Origin: Flavobacteriales bacterium UBA6165
Lineage (GTDB): Bacteria > Bacteroidota > Bacteroidia > Flavobacteriales_D > Crocinitomicaceae
Reading direction: 5' to 3'
Assembly: GCA_002422285.1 (NCBI GenBank)
Contig: DIUF01000115.1
Coordinates: 9,803-26,063 of the forward strand
Length of the DNA stretch: 16,261 nucleotides
A program made the position numbers and the translations under genes. The notes beneath the pieces were generated by a model. That model did not search any database and was not told the DNA's origin. It saw only the letters and a program-made list of their open reading frames with translations. Positions 14,051 through 16,261 of the stretch are shown piece after piece; position 1 is the first letter of the stretch; each line of letters begins with the position of its first letter.

Positions 14051-14482
14051 CTACAACTTAAACGCAATCGGCACAACAACATTTGTTCTCACCGCTTTAC
14101 CCTTTTGCGTTCCAGGATTCCATTTGGGCATAGCTTGAATTACCCGCAATGCCTCAGCATCTAAGCTTGGGCTCACGCCACGGGCAATTTTAACATTGGA
14201 AACGCTGCCGTCTTTTTCAATGATAAACTTAACATAAACCCTACCCTGCTCTTTGTTCTTAACTGCTTCCTCAGGGTATTTTATGTTTTCTTTGATATAA
14301 GCTTGCATGGCTTCTTCTCCGCCAGGATAAGTTGGTTCCTTCTCAACCACATCAAAAACTTCTTCTTGTGGTGGTGGAACTACCTGAACCTTTGTGGTAT
14401 CATCCGATGTTCCGTTTTGGGCAATTACAGTGTTCATGGTCAGGAACAGCATAGAAAAAAAGAATAAAGCTAGAAATTTCAT
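14051..14482 (-). CDS. small secreted TonB C-terminal-domain protein (second of a tandem pair)
   Basis: A 143 aa protein from ATG 14482. The open frame extends to 14557, but the signal peptide starts here (MKFLALFFFSMLFLTMNTVIA, cut before QNG). After a short linker with VPPPQEE (35-41), residues 48-143 are a TonB_C domain. Landmarks are EPTYPGGEEAMQAYIKENIKYP (49-70), GRVYVKFIIEKDGSVSNV (80-97), GVSPSLDAEALRVIQAMPKWNPG (102-124) and VPIAFKL at the end. This matches the energy transducer TonB annotation common in Bacteroidota. It lacks the uncleaved N-terminal anchor and long Pro-rich spacer of true TonB, so it may be a free periplasmic domain. It is about 62% identical over 99 residues to the upstream paralogue, 75 bp away, and probably shares its transcript. 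Confidence 0.85.
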   Translation of the reverse strand: MKFLALFFFSMLFLTMNTVIAQNGTSDDTTKVQVVPPPQEEVFDVVEKEPTYPGGEEAMQAYIKENIKYPEEAVKNKEQGRVYVKFIIEKDGSVSNVKIARGVSPSLDAEALRVIQAMPKWNPGTQKGKAVRTNVVVPIAFKL

Positions 14483-14557
14483 AATATTGATTTTTAGACG
14501 AAGATAGCGATATACATAAAGTTGAAAAAAGAATGTTTTGGGATTTATTGAAAACAA

Positions 14558-14974
14558 TCAACCCAATTTGAAGACAATTGGAACAACTACTTTTGTTCTC
14601 ACGGCTTGTTCATGGTCTATTCCAGGAGTCCATTTGGGCATCAATTTTACAACGCGCATGGCTTCATTATCCAATTCTGGTGAAACACCGCGCTCAATAG
14701 TAACGTTGCTTATACTTCCGTCTCTTTCAACTATAAAACTCACATATACTTTTCCCTCATGTCCACTGATAATGGCGCTCTCTGGATACAGAATGTTTTT
14801 CTTAATGAAAACAAACATCGCTTCTTCGCCACCGGAGAATTGGGGCTCCTCCTCCACAATGTAGAAAATCTCCTCGGTTGAAAGTGCCTCTTGTGTGTTG
14901 TTCTGGGCGAATGAAACATTCAACAAACTCAATAAAGAAATAATCGCAGTAGCAAATAATATGTTTGTCTTCAT
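14558..14974 (-). CDS. small secreted TonB C-terminal-domain protein (first of a tandem pair)
   Basis: A 138 aa protein. Residues 1-23 are a signal peptide (MKTNILFATAIISLLSLLNV then SFA, cut before QNNTQ). Residues 40-138 form a TonB_C domain: EPQFSGGEEAMFVFIKKNILYP (43-64), GKVYVSFIVERDGSISNV (74-91), GVSPELDNEAMRVVKLMPKWTPG (97-119) and VPIVFKLG at the end. TonB_C domains normally contact the TonB box of outer-membrane receptors. No ExbB/ExbD or receptor gene is adjacent, and there is no Pro-rich spacer, so classical energy transduction is not supported by context. A degenerate -7 box TACTTTTA (14996-14989, minus strand) lies just upstream. The gene follows the histidine kinase gene by 112 bp on the same strand. 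Tandem duplication with the next gene is clear. Confidence 0.85.
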   Translation of the reverse strand: MKTNILFATAIISLLSLLNVSFAQNNTQEALSTEEIFYIVEEEPQFSGGEEAMFVFIKKNILYPESAIISGHEGKVYVSFIVERDGSISNVTIERGVSPELDNEAMRVVKLMPKWTPGIDHEQAVRTKVVVPIVFKLG

Positions 14975-15086
14975 CCTAAAGTTTTGGCTAAAAGTATAAA
15001 ATATTGCATTTCAACACTATTGGAAAAGAAAGAATTTTGGGGCGCGAAATAGCTCCGGTCTAATTATTCTGATTACAGGCTTACTA

Positions 15087-16261
15087 CTAAACCTGAATCC
15101 TAATGCTAACAATGGTTCCAACTATTTTCTGGTTTTCGTCCAATAAGTCTTTCGGGCCGTCTAAATCGATGATGTTTCCTGAAATTTTTCGAATCACCTC
15201 TATGCGCGATTTGGTGATTGTTGTGCCATGCGAAAAGTGGTCACCCGCACTGCTTTTGTCTTTTAAACTGGTAGAATAACCAACGCCATTATCAGTAATA
15301 GTAAATTCGATGCTGTCCTTATGCAATTCAGCCTTGAATTTAATAACACCCTCGAGTTGTTCATTGGGCAAAATTCCGTGGATGATTGAATTCTCAACAA
15401 AAGGCTGGAAAAGCATGGGCGGAATGCGAATTTCTTCCATTTCAATTTCAGAGTCGATATCAAAATGATAGGAAAATCGGCCTTCAAAACGCATGGATTC
15501 CAAAGACAAATACAATTCCAAGCGCTGAATTTCTTCTGAGAGCGGAACCAAGTTTTCTCCAGCAGCCGAACTGTCCAAATTTTTCCGAATGAGTTGGGCA
15601 AATTTCGTGAGATATTTATTGGCAGATAACTTGTCCTGCGTATTGATGAAATATTGAATGGAATTGAGTGCGTTGAAAATGAAATGGCGATTCATAGAAG
15701 CATTCAAGCTTTGCTGCTCCAAAGAATTCAACCGGCTGGTCAACTCCAAACGCTCTTGGTTTTCCTTCGTTCTGATTTGCTGAATGCGATAGCGCACCAC
15801 TCCAATGGTAATCAAGCCCAAAAGCATGAGCATGAGCAAGATGAACCACCAAGTAGCATAATAAGGCTGATTGATCTTAAAGTTAAACACCAAAACATCC
15901 GAATAATTGCCATTGCTACTTTTGGCTCGCACGGAAAGCGTGTATGAGCCCGGCGCCAATTGATTAAACGCTATTTCAGACTCTGAACCTGCTGGCAACC
16001 ATTCGTTAAAATCAGAACCACCCAATTGATATTCCAACGCAACGCCGTCAGCATCCTGCAAATCCACAATTCTGAACATAAAACGCAGTCTGTTTTGATT
16101 GTATTTTAAGGTCAATTGCTTCTTGTCTTCAGGCCAATCCATCTCTGAAAAATTCACCTGAAAATCTTTCAAAAACAGCATGGGCTTGTAGGTTTCCAAG
16201 GCGGCATTCAACAATTTCTTTTGGAAAGAATAAACACCATCTGCGGTGCCAAACCAAAGCT
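15087..16261 (-). CDS. LytS-type sensor histidine kinase with Reg_prop/Y_Y_Y input region (5' end beyond the right edge)
   Basis: The C-terminal 390 or so residues of a large two-component sensor. The frame is open to the right edge. The first visible residues, LWFGTADGVYSFQKK, are a typical Reg_prop propeller blade, so no start lies in the window. Counting from L at 16214: a Y_Y_Y domain at about 37-113 (LEYQLGGSDFNEWLPAG, SYTLSVRAKSSNG); a membrane helix at 120-141 (WWFILLMLMLLGLITIGVV); and a coiled-coil-like linker at 145-172. The His_kinase domain has the phospho-acceptor H177 in NRHFIFNALNSIQYF. The ATP-binding region has PFVENSIIHGI (N275) and DNGVGY (308-313). The usual GxGLxN box is replaced by HGTTITKSRIEVI (329-341). 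The periplasmic propeller would sense an unknown signal. No LytTR response regulator is seen downstream, where the tonB-like pair lies, so the partner must be elsewhere or upstream. Confidence 0.92.
   Translation of the reverse strand, partial: LWFGTADGVYSFQKKLLNAALETYKPMLFLKDFQVNFSEMDWPEDKKQLTLKYNQNRLRFMFRIVDLQDADGVALEYQLGGSDFNEWLPAGSESEIAFNQLAPGSYTLSVRAKSSNGNYSDVLVFNFKINQPYYATWWFILLMLMLLGLITIGVVRYRIQQIRTKENQERLELTSRLNSLEQQSLNASMNRHFIFNALNSIQYFINTQDKLSANKYLTKFAQLIRKNLDSSAAGENLVPLSEEIQRLELYLSLESMRFEGRFSYHFDIDSEIEMEEIRIPPMLFQPFVENSIIHGILPNEQLEGVIKFKAELHKDSIEFTITDNGVGYSTSLKDKSSAGDHFSHGTTITKSRIEVIRKISGNIIDLDGPKDLLDENQKIVGTIVSIRIQV

Noticed and set aside
15028..15057. Possible terminator after the histidine kinase (GGGGC...GCTCC region)
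   Set aside because: On the transcribed strand the stem has a mismatch and is not followed by a T tract.

Overview
This window looks like chromosomal DNA of a Bacteroidota bacterium, most likely Flavobacteriales. Two large secreted proteins end in the gliding-motility/CHU_C type C-terminal domain of the type IX secretion system. Several genes are preceded by the Bacteroidota sigma-factor -7 element TAnnTTTG. The protein families and moderate AT richness also fit. A Crocinitomicaceae/Fluviicola-like origin is a guess only.

Left part (1-2956), amino-acid catabolism: the 5' part of hppD (4-hydroxyphenylpyruvate dioxygenase, running off the left edge) follows hmgA (homogentisate 1,2-dioxygenase) on the minus strand. 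The two enzymes carry out consecutive steps of tyrosine/phenylalanine breakdown. An intergenic region with two oppositely oriented TACTTTTGC boxes separates hmgA from the divergent plus-strand gene tdh (SDR-type L-threonine 3-dehydrogenase). A patch of tandem and inverted AT-rich repeats lies between hmgA and hppD.

Middle (2957-4838): a single-domain HUH/Y1 transposase of the REP-associated (RAYT/IS200-like) kind sits between two direct copies of a composite repeat of about 250 bp. Each copy contains two units of about 90 bp built from short hairpins. The right copy ends just before the -7 box of pth (peptidyl-tRNA hydrolase). This rayt-plus-repeat locus is the most unusual part of the window.

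Right part (4861-16261), all minus strand. In transcription order: a LytS-type sensor histidine kinase with Reg_prop/Y_Y_Y input domains (N-terminus beyond the right edge); two tandem small TonB-C-domain secreted proteins; nhaA (Na+/H+ antiporter) followed after 1 bp by a Kef-type CPA2 antiporter with an RCK_N domain; and two T9SS type B cargo proteins. One cargo protein is 806 aa with an N-terminal propeller-like region. The other is 1150 aa with seven SBBP repeats. The two share a near-identical Ig-like module. The last gene converges on pth with a 22 bp gap.

No tRNA, rRNA, CRISPR array or phage gene was seen. Most of the window is ordinary housekeeping or envelope biology. The rayt locus, the shared extracellular module, the divergent promoters and the unusual TonB-C pair are the items worth a second look.
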